From: Pseudomonas tensinigenes
GTDB lineage: Bacteria > Pseudomonadota > Gammaproteobacteria > Pseudomonadales > Pseudomonadaceae
Assembly (NCBI RefSeq): GCF_014268445.2
Contig: NZ_CP077089.1
Location: forward strand, 920,501 to 984,500
Direction of reading: 5' to 3'
Length of the DNA stretch: 64,000 bases
The position numbers and the translations under genes are program-made. A model generated the notes under the pieces. The model had not been told where the DNA came from and did no database searches. It saw nothing but the letters and a program-made list of their open reading frames with translations. Below, one piece after another: positions 1 to 8,657 of the stretch (the stretch's first letter is position 1; every line of letters starts with the position of its first letter).

Positions 1-945
1 GACCACACCGGCGCCGAGCAGTGGGCCGATCAGCGTGCCGCGACCGCCGAGGGCCACCCACACCGCCGCTTCAATCGAGTTGGTCGGCGACATCTCGCTC
101 GGGTTGATGATGCCGACTTGCGGCACATACAACGCCCCGGCCAGGCCACACAACACCGCACTCAACACCCACACAAACAACTTGAACCCGCGTGGGTCGT
201 AGCCGCAGAACATCAAGCGGTTTTCCGCATCGCGCAATGCTGTCAGCACGCGACCGAACTTGCTCTGCGCCAGGCGCCAGCCGATGAACAGACTCGCCAC
301 CAGCAACAACACCGTGGCCAGAAACAACACCGCGCGAGTGCCCGGTTCAGTGATGCCGAAACCGAGGATGGTGCGGAAATTGGTAAAGCCGTTGTTGCCG
401 CCGAAGCCGGTCTCGTTGCGGAAAAACAGAAGCATGCCGGCGAAGGTCAGGGCCTGGGTCATGATCGAGAAATACACGCCCTTGATCCGCGAGCGGAAGG
501 CGAAAAATCCGAACACCAGCGCCAGCAACCCCGGCGCCAACACCACCAGACACATCGCCCAGAGGAAGCTGCTGGTACCGGTCCAGTACCACGGCAATTC
601 GCTCCACGACAGGAAGGTCATGAACGCCGGCAAGCCATCGCCAGCGGCCTGACGCATCAGGTACATGCCCATCGCATAACCGCCGAGGGCAAAAAACAGA
701 CCGTGACCCAGCGACAGCAAACCGGCATAACCCCAGACCAGATCCAGCGCCAGGGCGACGATGGCGTAGCAGAGGATTTTGCCAACCAGCGTCAGCGTGT
801 ACGCCGAGACCGACAGGGCATTTTCCGCTGGCAACAACGACAGCAGCGGCAGGGCGATCAGCAGTGCAAGAATCACCGCGCCGACCGCGATCGTGACTTT
901 CGGCCCGGCCTTTTGTGTGGCCGTGACTAACAGAGGCTGGTTCAT
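1..945 (-). CDS. urtC: Urea ABC transporter permease UrtC (partial, 3' end outside window)
   Basis: The translation from the ATG at 945 runs open to the window edge, giving about 315 residues of a LivM-type inner-membrane permease. It starts MNQPLLVTATQKAGPK and contains several hydrophobic helices plus the LivM-like stretches GYAGLLSLGHGLFFALGGY and LRDAENRLMFCGYD. With UrtB it would form the membrane channel of the high-affinity urea importer. The start overlaps the urtB stop (TGATG arrangement at 943-947), so the two are translationally coupled. The C-terminus and the expected ATPase genes urtD and urtE lie beyond position 1. Urea rather than branched-chain amino acid specificity is inferred from the adjacent urtA and the long UrtB. 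Confidence 0.93.
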   Translation of the reverse strand, partial: MNQPLLVTATQKAGPKVTIAVGAVILALLIALPLLSLLPAENALSVSAYTLTLVGKILCYAIVALALDLVWGYAGLLSLGHGLFFALGGYAMGMYLMRQAAGDGLPAFMTFLSWSELPWYWTGTSSFLWAMCLVVLAPGLLALVFGFFAFRSRIKGVYFSIMTQALTFAGMLLFFRNETGFGGNNGFTNFRTILGFGITEPGTRAVLFLATVLLLVASLFIGWRLAQSKFGRVLTALRDAENRLMFCGYDPRGFKLFVWVLSAVLCGLAGALYVPQVGIINPSEMSPTNSIEAAVWVALGGRGTLIGPLLGAGVV

Positions 946-2447
946 CAGTCGATCACCCGTCCTTTCAGTGCGAAGAGGCCTTGCGGACGTTTCTGGATAA
1001 ACAGAATGATCAGCGCGAGGATCAGGATCTTGCCGAGCACCGCACCGATCTGCGGTTCGAGAATCTTGTTGGCGATACCCAGGCCAAATGCCGCCAGCAC
1101 GCTACCGGCCAGTTGCCCGACACCGCCGAGCACCACCACCAGGAACGAGTCGATGATGTAGCTCTGGCCGAGGTCCGGGCCGACGTTACCGATCTGGCTC
1201 AGCGCCACGCCGCCGAGTCCGGCGATACCGGAACCGAGGCCGAAGGCGAGCATGTCGACGCGCCCGGTCGGCACGCCGCAGCAGGCGGCCATGTTGCGGT
1301 TCTGGGTGACGGCGCGAACGTTGAGGCCCAGGCGCGTTTTGTTCAGCAACAGCCAGGTCAGCACAACGACGAACAAGGCGAAGGCGATGATGACGATGCG
1401 GTTGTATGGCAGAACCAGATTCGGCAAGACCTGAATCCCGCCGGACAGCCATGCCGGGTTGGCGACTTCAACGTTTTGCGCGCCGAACAACAGGCGCACC
1501 AGTTGAATCAGCATCAGGCTGATGCCCCAGGTGGCGAGCAGGGTTTCCAGCGGGCGGCCATAGAGATGACGAATCACCGTGCGCTCCAGCGCCATGCCGA
1601 TGGCCGCCGTGACAAAGAACGCCACCGGCAGTGCGATCAAGGGATAAAACTCGATCGCTTGGGGGGCGTAGCGCTGGAACATCAACTGCACCACGTACGT
1701 CGAGTAGGCACCGAGCATCAGCATCTCGCCGTGGGCCATGTTGATCACGCCGAGCAGGCCGAACGTGATCGCCAGACCGAGTGCGGCGAGCAGCAGAATC
1801 GAACCAAGCGACATGCCGCTGAACGCCTGACCGAGCACTTCGCCGATCAGCAGTTTGCGTTTGACTTGGGCGAGGCTGGTTTCGGCGGCGGTGCGTACGC
1901 CGGCATCGCTCTCGACGCCGGGTTCGAGCAGGCCTTCGAGGCGCGTGCGCGCCAAAGGATCGCCGGTTTCGCCGAGCAGGCGTACTGCGGCAAGACGCAC
2001 GGCCGGATCGGTATCGACCAGTTGCAGGTTCGCCAGCGCCAGGCTCAGGGCGGCGTGGACGCCTTCATCTTTTTCGCCAGCCAGTTGCTGGTCGAGGAAT
2101 TTCAGCTGCGCGGGTTTCGCGCTTTTCTGCAATTGCTGCGCGGCAGTCAGACGGATTTTGGCGTCGGCGGCGAGCAATTGATGGCTGGCCATGGCGGTGT
2201 CGATCAGACCCCGCAGGCGATTGTTCAGGCGCAGGGTTTTCGGTTGGCCATCGATGGTCAGTTCGCCTTGTTGCAGGGCGTTGATCAGTTCGATACGGGC
2301 CGGATCGGGCTGCGCGGCCCAGGTTTCCAGCAGTTTGGCTTGCTGCACAGGATTGGCCGCGACGAAGTCTTCGGCATCGCCGGCATGGGCCAGCATTGGC
2401 AGCAAGAGTGCGATGGCTATGAGAAAGCGGTGTATGGCAGTGGGCAT
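945..2447 (-). CDS. urtB: Urea ABC transporter permease UrtB
   Basis: This 500-residue protein has a cleavable signal peptide (MPTAIHRFLIAIALLLPMLAHA), a soluble region of about 170 residues, and then a LivH-type permease domain from about residue 200. That domain contains LGVINMAHGEMLMLGAYS and several transmembrane helices. The signal peptide plus extra N-terminal domain separates UrtB from ordinary 300-residue LivH permeases. It pairs with UrtC to move urea across the inner membrane. The ATG at 2447 is preceded by a modest GGAAA. It lies downstream of urtA, separated by a 479-bp repeat-filled gap, and overlaps urtC by a few bases. Confidence 0.94.
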   Translation of the reverse strand: MPTAIHRFLIAIALLLPMLAHAGDAEDFVAANPVQQAKLLETWAAQPDPARIELINALQQGELTIDGQPKTLRLNNRLRGLIDTAMASHQLLAADAKIRLTAAQQLQKSAKPAQLKFLDQQLAGEKDEGVHAALSLALANLQLVDTDPAVRLAAVRLLGETGDPLARTRLEGLLEPGVESDAGVRTAAETSLAQVKRKLLIGEVLGQAFSGMSLGSILLLAALGLAITFGLLGVINMAHGEMLMLGAYSTYVVQLMFQRYAPQAIEFYPLIALPVAFFVTAAIGMALERTVIRHLYGRPLETLLATWGISLMLIQLVRLLFGAQNVEVANPAWLSGGIQVLPNLVLPYNRIVIIAFALFVVVLTWLLLNKTRLGLNVRAVTQNRNMAACCGVPTGRVDMLAFGLGSGIAGLGGVALSQIGNVGPDLGQSYIIDSFLVVVLGGVGQLAGSVLAAFGLGIANKILEPQIGAVLGKILILALIILFIQKRPQGLFALKGRVID

Positions 2448-2503
2448 TAGTGGAGTTTCCTTTCTTGCGGTGGCCGATGGAGCGGTGTCCGGCTGTGAAT
2501 CCG

Positions 2504-2889
2504 CCCCTCACCCTAACCCTCTCCCAGAGGGAGAGGGGACTGACCGAGTTGTCAGGTCATCCAACACCGACCTGACATTCCTGCGTCGAACTCAAGTTCT
2601 GAAAGCCATAGATATCTGCTCCCTTCCCCCCTCTCCCAGAGGGAGAGGGGACTGACCGAGTTGTCAGGTCATCCAGCACCGACCTGACATTCCTGCGTCG
2701 AACTCAGGTTCTGAAAGCCATAGAGATCTGCTCCCTTCCCCCCTCTCCCAGAGGGAGAGGGGACTGACCGAGTTGTCAGGTCATCCAACACCGACCTGAC
2801 ATTCCTGCGTCGAACTCAGGTTCTGAAAGCCATAGAGATCTGCTCCCTTTCCCCTCTACCCCTTGGGGGAGAGGGTTGGGGTGAGGGGG
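2504..2889. repeat. MITE-like element with a triplicated 112-bp core
   Basis: This block fills most of the 479-bp gap between urtA and urtB. The left end reads CCCCTCACCCTAACCC and the right end is its near-perfect reverse complement (GGGTTGGGGTGAGGGG), so the block has terminal inverted repeats of about 22 bp. Inside, a 112-bp unit beginning ACTGACCGAG occurs three times in tandem, at 2539, 2651 and 2763. The copies differ at only a few positions, and the last diverges near its end. Each unit carries the palindrome CCCTCTCCCAGAGGGAGAGGG or a variant. A single-core relative of the same element is at 61435-61611. No protein is encoded. Confidence 0.85.
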
Positions 2890-2926
2890 AAAAGATCTTC
2901 GCCCCACCCCAAAACCCAAGTCAGAC

Positions 2927-4192
2927 TCAGTTGCTCTTCACCGCATAATCCGGCTTCTTGTCGTTGCCCTGAATGAACGGGCTCCACGGTTGAGCGCGGA
3001 TCGGCCCTTCGGTCTGCCACACCACGTTGAACTGACCGTCGGCCTGAATCTCGCCGATCATCACCGGTTTGTGCAGGTGGTGATTGGTCTTGTCCATGGT
3101 CAGGGTGTAACCCGACGGCGCCGCAAAGGTCTGGCCGGCCAGCGCTTCACGCACTTTGTCGACGTCGGTGGACTTGGCTTTCTCAACCGCCTGCGCCCAC
3201 ATGTGGATGCCGACATAAGTGGCTTCCATCGGGTCGTTGGTCACGGCTTTATCCGCGCCCGGCAGGTTGTGTTTCTTCGCGTAGGCTTTCCAGTCAGCGA
3301 CGAATTTCTTGTTCTGCGGGTTCTCTACCGACTCGAAGTAGTTCCATGCCGCAAGGTTGCCCACCAGCGGTTTGGTATCGATGCCGCGCAGTTCTTCTTC
3401 GCCGACCGAGAACGCCACAACCGGCACGTCGGTGGCTTTCAGACCCTGGTTGGCCAGTTCTTTGTAGAACGGCACGTTGGAGTCGCCGTTGACGGTGGAG
3501 ATCACGGCAGTCTTGCCACCGGCGGAGAATTTTTTGATGTTGGCAACAATGGTCTGATAGTCGCTATGACCGAACGGTGTGTAGACCTCTTCGATGTCCT
3601 TGTCGGCGACGCCTTTGGAATGCAGGAACGAGCGCAGGATCTTGTTGGTGGTGCGCGGGTAGACGTAGTCGGTGCCGAGCAGGAAGTAGCGTTTGGCGCT
3701 GCCGCCTTCTTCGCTCATCAAATATTCAACCGCCGGGATCGCTTGCTGATTAGGCGCGGCGCCGGTGTAGAAGACGTTCGGCGACATCTCTTCGCCTTCG
3801 TATTGCACCGGGTAGAACAGCAGACCGTTAAGCTCTTCAAACACCGGCAACACCGATTTACGCGACACCGACGTCCAGCAGCCGAACACCACGGCAACCT
3901 TGTCCTGAGTCAGCAACTGCCGGCCCTTTTCGGCGAACAGCGGCCAGTTCGATGCCGGGTCAACCACCACCGGTTCGAGCATCTTGCCGTTCACACCGCC
4001 CTTGGCGTTGATCTCGTCGATGGTCATCAGCGCCATGTCTTTGAGCGACGTTTCGGAGATCGCCATGGTGCCGGACAACGAATGCAGAATCCCGACCTTG
4101 ATGGTCTCGGCGGCCTGGACAGTCCAGGTCATGCCCATCGCGGCAATGGATGCCGTGAGTGTGAAAGCCTTGATCAAACTGCGACGCTTCAT
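2927..4192 (-). CDS. urtA: Urea ABC transporter substrate-binding protein UrtA
   Basis: This 421-residue periplasmic binding protein (Peripla_BP_5 / LivK-like) begins MKRRSLIKAFTLTASIAAMGMTWTVQAAETIKVGILHSL, with an Arg-rich N-region and a signal peptide ending near VQAA. Motifs of the urea/amide branch include GMTWTVQA, VVFGCWTSVSRKSVLPVFE and FYPVQYEGEE. It should capture urea for UrtBC. I chose the ATG at 4192 because GGAG sits 8-9 bases upstream and the signal peptide begins there. The reading frame continues upstream to 4447, but that extension is not protein-like. It is the first gene of the operon, behind a probable sigma-54 promoter at 4258-4273. Confidence 0.96.
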   Translation of the reverse strand: MKRRSLIKAFTLTASIAAMGMTWTVQAAETIKVGILHSLSGTMAISETSLKDMALMTIDEINAKGGVNGKMLEPVVVDPASNWPLFAEKGRQLLTQDKVAVVFGCWTSVSRKSVLPVFEELNGLLFYPVQYEGEEMSPNVFYTGAAPNQQAIPAVEYLMSEEGGSAKRYFLLGTDYVYPRTTNKILRSFLHSKGVADKDIEEVYTPFGHSDYQTIVANIKKFSAGGKTAVISTVNGDSNVPFYKELANQGLKATDVPVVAFSVGEEELRGIDTKPLVGNLAAWNYFESVENPQNKKFVADWKAYAKKHNLPGADKAVTNDPMEATYVGIHMWAQAVEKAKSTDVDKVREALAGQTFAAPSGYTLTMDKTNHHLHKPVMIGEIQADGQFNVVWQTEGPIRAQPWSPFIQGNDKKPDYAVKSN

Positions 4193-4257
4193 TGTGCGAT
4201 CTCCATGAACGTTTGAAGTTTTTTTGGTTGGCAGATGCGGACGACTGAAGGGTGTTT

Positions 4258-4273
4258 TGCAAGGGCTGTGCCC
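4258..4273 (-). promoter_or_regulatory. Sigma-54 (RpoN) promoter for urtABC
   Basis: On the minus strand the sequence is GGGCACAGCCCTTGCA. It matches the -24/-12 consensus TGGCAC-N5-TTGCA at all core positions (GG, GC) with correct 16-base spacing. Transcription would start near 4247, about 55 bases before the urtA start. NtrC-type half sites GCACCA (4328-4333) and TGGTGC (4356-4361) lie 55-90 bp further upstream, but their spacing is wider than a canonical NtrC dyad, so that part is weak. Nitrogen-limited control of urea import fits known biology. Confidence 0.7.
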
Positions 4274-4397
4274 GGTCGGGTTTGGGCAGGAAAATGTCGT
4301 GTTAGAGCGGTTGCGCTGCTGAGCTCTGCACCATGAAGGGACGCACATGAGGCGTTGGTGCAGGCGGTCGCGCCAGAATGGGGCGCGAACAATCCGT

Positions 4398-4474
4398 GTA
4401 GGAGCTGCCGCAGGCTGCGATCTTTTGATGTTGTTTTTCAAGATCAAAAGATCGCAGCCTGCGGCAGCTCCTAC
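4398..4474. repeat. REP doublet / long hairpin, GTAGGAGCTGCCGCAGG family
   Basis: Two inverted copies of a roughly 32-base repeat (GTAGGAGCTGCCGCAGGC... and its reverse complement) face each other across a short T-rich loop, forming a near-perfect 77-bp hairpin. It lies in the 292-bp gap between the PepSY gene and urtA, just outside the 3' end of the PepSY gene. The same family occurs at 5894-5975 and 54074-54156. It looks like the paired REP (REPIN) arrangement common between Pseudomonas genes. Confidence 0.85.
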
Positions 4475-4484
4475 ATGGGGTGGA

Positions 4485-5864
4485 TCAGGATGAAGTCGAG
4501 GCGGACTCGGTTTGCCTGCTCAGGCGCGACAGCAGCAGGCGATCCAGTAGCCACACCACCACCAGCGAAGCCCCCACCAGCGGAAAAATCACCGCCAGCG
4601 CGAGCATGATCACCACCCCGGTTTTCCACTTCGGCAAATCATGGCGCAGCGGCGGCACACCCAATTTGCCCTGTGGCCGACGCTTCCACCAGATCACCAC
4701 GCCGCTGACGGCACTGAGCAGAATCATCAGGCAGATCAGCAGCACGACGATCTGGTTGAAGGTGCCGAACATCTTGCCCTCGTGGAGCATCACGCCGATT
4801 TCCGTGGCCCGCGCAACCGTGCCGTATTGCTCGAAACGCACATCGGCGAGGACCTTGCCGGTGTACTGATCGACGTGCAGGGTTGCATCGTTGCGCGGGT
4901 CATCGGCGAACACGGCGATGGTGAACACGCCGGTGGCGGTGGTCGGCAAGGTGATGCTGTAACCCGGCTCGACTTTGCGCTGGGTGGCAATGTTCTGCAC
5001 GTCTTGCAGGCTGATGGCGGGTGCTGCGGGGCCAGCGTTGGTGGCGCCGTGGTTCATGTGTTCGGCGTGGTCGCCGGACATCGGCATCGGCGTGTTTTCC
5101 ATCGCCCATGGTACGGTCTGGCGCGTGGCGGTGTTCAGGCTGCGGGCTTCGACGTCGGAGGTCGGCACGTTGTCCCACATCGCCGCCGGGAACACGTTCC
5201 ACACCTGCGCGTATTGCTTGCCCCAGAAACCGGTCCAGGTCATACCGCTGAGCAGCATCACCAGCAGCAGGGTTGCGCCCCAGAACCCGGTGACTGCGTG
5301 CAGATCGCGCCACAACACGCGACCGCGACTGTTCAGCCGCGGCCACAAAATGCCCGCGGCCTGACCGCGCGGCCACCACAGGAACAGGCCGGACACCACC
5401 AGCACTACGCCCCAACCGGCAGCCATTTCGATAAGACGATCACCGACGGTGCCGATCATCAATTCGCCGTGGATGGCTCGGGCGATGGCTTGCAGGTTCT
5501 GCTTGGCATCCTGCTCGCCGAGGATGTCGCCGTGATACGGATCGACGAATACGTTGAGTTCCTGGCCGGCGTTTTTCACCACAAACTGTGCGCTGCGTTC
5601 GGCGTTGACCGGCGGCAGGTACTGGGTGATCTGACCTTGCGGATAGGCGCTTTTCACCCGTTGCAGCAAGTCATCGGCGGGCACCGTGTGATGGCCGGCC
5701 GGGACGTTGAGCAGGCTGCTGTACATCAGTGAATCAAGCTGCGGTTTGAACAGATAAATGATGCCGGTCAGGGCCAGCATCACCATGAACGGGGCGACGA
5801 ACAGGCCTGCGTAAAAATGCCAACGCCAGGCCAGGTTGTAGAAATTCGGTTTGGGCTGTTTCAT
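4485..5864 (-). CDS. PepSY-associated TM-helix protein (PiuB-like), copper cluster
   Basis: This 459-residue inner-membrane protein has the PepSY_TM layout. There is an N-terminal helix (FYAGLFVAPFMVMLALTGIIYLF), a periplasmic PepSY segment, paired helices around residues 160-230 (GVVLVVSGLFLWWPRG), a second PepSY-like segment containing FTIAVFADDPRNDATLHVDQYTGKVL, and C-terminal helices ending in a charged tail. A Met/His-rich stretch (PMSGDHAEHMNHG) near residue 265 fits copper handling. Family members often accompany TonB-dependent metal receptors and may act as inner-membrane reductases or transport partners; that role is inferred. The ATG at 5864 follows GGAG by 8 bases; a GTG at 5867 is an alternative. 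It lies downstream of the copper receptor. Confidence 0.85.
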   Translation of the reverse strand: MKQPKPNFYNLAWRWHFYAGLFVAPFMVMLALTGIIYLFKPQLDSLMYSSLLNVPAGHHTVPADDLLQRVKSAYPQGQITQYLPPVNAERSAQFVVKNAGQELNVFVDPYHGDILGEQDAKQNLQAIARAIHGELMIGTVGDRLIEMAAGWGVVLVVSGLFLWWPRGQAAGILWPRLNSRGRVLWRDLHAVTGFWGATLLLVMLLSGMTWTGFWGKQYAQVWNVFPAAMWDNVPTSDVEARSLNTATRQTVPWAMENTPMPMSGDHAEHMNHGATNAGPAAPAISLQDVQNIATQRKVEPGYSITLPTTATGVFTIAVFADDPRNDATLHVDQYTGKVLADVRFEQYGTVARATEIGVMLHEGKMFGTFNQIVVLLICLMILLSAVSGVVIWWKRRPQGKLGVPPLRHDLPKWKTGVVIMLALAVIFPLVGASLVVVWLLDRLLLSRLSRQTESASTSS

Positions 5865-5893
5865 CACGTGTGCTCCGCTGGGCGAATTTTTTA

Positions 5894-5975
5894 GATCAAG
5901 AGATCGCAGCCTTCGGCAGTTCCTACAGGGAGTACGCGCTCCCCTGTAGGAGCTGGCGCAGCCTGCGATCTTTTG
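5894..5975. repeat. Inverted REP pair between PepSY gene and copper receptor
   Basis: Arms of the GTAGGAGCTGCCGAAGG family occur here in inverted order: one arm ends in CAGTTCCTAC, then a spacer of about 16 bases, then GTAGGAGCTGGCGCAGCC. It could form a hairpin in RNA between the receptor gene and the PepSY gene. Relative to 4398-4474 the arm order is inside-out. Confidence 0.75.
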
Positions 5976-5984
5976 ACTTTCTTG

Positions 5985-8105
5985 TTAGAAACTCATGTCG
6001 ACCTTGGTCCAGAGCGTGCGCCCCGGTTCATTGATCGCTTGCGGGTCGTTGGCCGGGTAGCCGAACCCGGCGTTGCCCGCCAGGTTCAGGTGTTCGGCGT
6101 AAGCCTTGCCGAACAGGTTGTCGACGCCGCTGCTGACCTTCCAGTTCTTGTTGATCCGGTAGGCACCGTTAAGCGAGAACACGCCGAAGCCCGAACTCTT
6201 GTCGTAATCCTTGCCGACCACGTTGCCCTTGTTCTGGTCGATGCGGTTTTGCGCGGCGACTACTCTCCACAGTGCCCCGGCGCTCCAGTTGTCTTCGGTA
6301 TAGGTCAGACCGAAGCGTGCATCCAGCGGCGGCATCTGCGGCAGAGCCTTGCCGTCACTGCTGTTCTTGCCCCAGGCGTAGGCCAGGGTCGCATCGGCTT
6401 TCCAGTGGTCGGTGAGTCTGTAGGCGGCACCGAGCTCACCGCCCATGATCCGCGCGTCGATGTTCTCGGCGCGCGAGGTGCTCATGCCCATCATTCCGGG
6501 CGTGTAGTCGAAGAGGATGTAGTCGCGCACGAAACCGACGTAGCCCGAGGCCCAGGCTTCGAGCCCGGCGCTCTTGTAGTTCACGCCGAAGTCGAACTGC
6601 GTGGTCTTTTCCGGTTTGATCGAATCGAACGCGTTGACCGAGCCGGCCGGGCCGGACTTGGGCGAAAACAGCTCCCAGTAATCCGGGAAGCGCTGCGCGT
6701 GACCCAAACCTGCATAGAGTGTGGTCGGGCTGTCGGCAAGGTCATGCTCGTAGCGGATGAAACCGCTCGGCAGGGTGTCGGCACGGGTGTCATCGGCGGT
6801 CGGGTTCGGGCGAGTCATCATTCCCGAACCGGTGCTCTGCCGGTAATCCTTAGCCGAAGCGCGGTCGACACGGGCGCCGCTGATCAGCCGATCACGGTCG
6901 GCGGCGTACCAGGTCATTTCGCTGAACACGCCGTAGTTATGGAAATCGGCGTCCTTGCTGTAGGGCTGATCCTTGTAGGTGTCGATGCCCATGCCGCTGC
7001 GTTGGCGGTGTTCGTTGGTCTGCGCGTCGAGGCCGGTGATCAACTGGATATCAGCCCAACGCCAAGTGGCTTTGATCCGTGCGCCAAGGGTGCGGCGATC
7101 GACGTTGGACGCCATCGGCCCCGCCATCATCCCGGTGCCGGACGGCGTGCGCAGGGTGTAGTTGTCCATCACGTGGTCGGCGTAGTTGTAGTAGACCTGC
7201 GCTTCGAGTTTCTCCAACACATCAGTGATGTTGGATTTTTCCAAACGCAGACCGAGGCTTTCACGCAGGAACTGCGAGCCGTCCATGCCGCGTCCGGCGT
7301 AGCGTGCTTCGCCGTCACCCTTGCCGGCGGTGAGCTCGATCAGGGTGTCGGCGTCCGGGGTCCAGCCGACGGCGACGTCGCCGTTCCACTTGTCGTAGCG
7401 CGAGGCGACGATGTTGTTGTTGCCGTCGCGGTAATCGTCGGAATGCGCGGTGTTGCCGATTACCCGCACGTAGCCCAACGGGCCGCCAGCAGCGGCATCG
7501 ACGACCTTGTCGAAGCGTCCGTGGGAGCCAGCCAGAATGCTCGCGTTCACCCGTGTGCCGAGTTCGCCGAAGCTCTCCGGTTCACGATCAAACAGCACCG
7601 TACCTGCCGATGCACCCGGACCGTAAAGCACGGTTTGCGGACCTTTGATCACGGTGAGTTTGTCGTAGGTTTCCGGCGAGATATACGAGGTTGGCGCGTC
7701 CATCCGGCCCGGGCAGGCACCGAGCATCATGCTGCCATTGGTGAGGATGTTCAGGCGTGAGCCGAACATGCCGCGCAGTACCGGATCGCCGTTGGTGCCG
7801 CCATTGCGCACCAGCGCAAAGCCCGGAATGGTCTTCAGATAATCGCCGCCGTCACTGGCCGGCACCGGTTGGCGTGGATCTTTGGGGTTGGTGACGATGG
7901 TCAGTGGCGAGCTAGGGGCGATTGCAGTAATCACCGTCGGGCTGAGTTCTTCGTTGTGCGCGGCGTGATCATCGGCCAGCACCAGCGGGGACAGCAGGAC
8001 GCCGCAAAGGACGGCGGTAGCGTGCCTGAAACGAATCCGCGATTCGTTCAAAGCGAAGGATGCCGGGGTGGAACCCGAGCGTGGAACAGCAGCAAACCTG
8101 GACAT
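5985..8105 (-). CDS. oprC: TonB-dependent copper receptor (OprC/NosA family)
   Basis: This 706-residue outer-membrane receptor begins MSRFAAVPRSGSTPASFALNESRIRFRH, with a signal peptide ending at VLADDHAAH. A plug domain (about residues 55-190) includes LNILTNGSMMLGACPGRMDAPTSYI and VIKGPQTVLYGPGASAGTVLF. A 22-strand-type barrel follows and ends in the C-terminal Phe typical of outer-membrane barrels (VDMSF). The Met/Cys/His content of the plug (GMFGSR, MMLGACPGRMD, DDHAAH) is what OprC/NosA copper receptors show. I chose the ATG at 8105 because GGAA precedes it by 6-7 bases; the frame is open to 8165. Neighbouring copper chaperone and DUF2946 genes support the copper role. Confidence 0.92.
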   Translation of the reverse strand: MSRFAAVPRSGSTPASFALNESRIRFRHATAVLCGVLLSPLVLADDHAAHNEELSPTVITAIAPSSPLTIVTNPKDPRQPVPASDGGDYLKTIPGFALVRNGGTNGDPVLRGMFGSRLNILTNGSMMLGACPGRMDAPTSYISPETYDKLTVIKGPQTVLYGPGASAGTVLFDREPESFGELGTRVNASILAGSHGRFDKVVDAAAGGPLGYVRVIGNTAHSDDYRDGNNNIVASRYDKWNGDVAVGWTPDADTLIELTAGKGDGEARYAGRGMDGSQFLRESLGLRLEKSNITDVLEKLEAQVYYNYADHVMDNYTLRTPSGTGMMAGPMASNVDRRTLGARIKATWRWADIQLITGLDAQTNEHRQRSGMGIDTYKDQPYSKDADFHNYGVFSEMTWYAADRDRLISGARVDRASAKDYRQSTGSGMMTRPNPTADDTRADTLPSGFIRYEHDLADSPTTLYAGLGHAQRFPDYWELFSPKSGPAGSVNAFDSIKPEKTTQFDFGVNYKSAGLEAWASGYVGFVRDYILFDYTPGMMGMSTSRAENIDARIMGGELGAAYRLTDHWKADATLAYAWGKNSSDGKALPQMPPLDARFGLTYTEDNWSAGALWRVVAAQNRIDQNKGNVVGKDYDKSSGFGVFSLNGAYRINKNWKVSSGVDNLFGKAYAEHLNLAGNAGFGYPANDPQAINEPGRTLWTKVDMSF

Positions 8106-8189
8106 GACAATTTCCATCAAACAGTCGTAAACGACACGGCCGGCAGCCTGAAGCTGTCTTCTCAACCGTGTGCAATCAAAGGTGCGTGT

Positions 8190-8636
8190 TTACGTGGCGA
8201 TGGGCGGGGCGCGGGTGCGGGCGCCGGGGAAGAAGGTTTGCCGGGCGTGGCCCAGGTGTGGCGAGGGCGGGGTGAAGGTGTTCAGCGGCGGGATATTGAA
8301 GGCGACGAAATCGCCACCGCCGGTCAGTGCCGGGCAATTGAACAGCAGGCTGCAATAGCCGCATTTTTCCCACAGCACGTGGTGCGAGGATTGCGGTGGG
8401 CAGTGTTCGGCATTCGATTTCGCCTCATGCCCGGAGTGATCCATGCCCGGCATGTCCATCGACATGTCCATGCTCATCGGCATCGAAGTCGAGGCGTGTT
8501 GATCCATCGGCATCGACTGAGAAATCAGTGGGCCGATGAAGATCATCAACATGGCGAACAGGGCGATCCAGCTGCCGCGGGTCAGGTGTTCAGTCTGACG
8601 GCGTTGCCGGGAGGGCCTGGCGCTCAGCGGGCGCAT
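8190..8636 (-). CDS. DUF2946 family protein
   Basis: This 148-residue protein has one N-terminal membrane segment (SWIALFAMLMIFIGPLIS), a Met/His/Asp-rich stretch of repeated MPMSMDMS-type motifs, and the DUF2946 signature CGYCSLLFNCPAL. Such proteins recur next to PCu(A)C chaperones and copper receptors. Binding of copper by the Met/His region and the CxxC motif is plausible but not proven here. It lies 21 bases downstream of the PCu(A)C gene and 84 bases upstream of the receptor, so it probably belongs to the same transcript. Confidence 0.85.
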   Translation of the reverse strand: MRPLSARPSRQRRQTEHLTRGSWIALFAMLMIFIGPLISQSMPMDQHASTSMPMSMDMSMDMPGMDHSGHEAKSNAEHCPPQSSHHVLWEKCGYCSLLFNCPALTGGGDFVAFNIPPLNTFTPPSPHLGHARQTFFPGARTRAPPIAT

Positions 8637-8657
8637 GGGCGGAGTCTGCCGGAAGGC

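Noticed and set aside
2539..2874. CRISPR array suggested by regular direct repeats
   Set aside because: The 112-bp units are contiguous with no unique spacers and lie within inverted ends; no cas genes nearby.
981..4216. Long plus-strand ORFs (489 and 408 aa) opposite urtB and urtA
   Set aside because: Shadow frames of confident urt genes; they lack domains and ribosome binding sites.
5973..7760. 595-aa plus-strand ORF
   Set aside because: It is antisense to the copper receptor; composition is that of a high-GC shadow, with no recognised motif.
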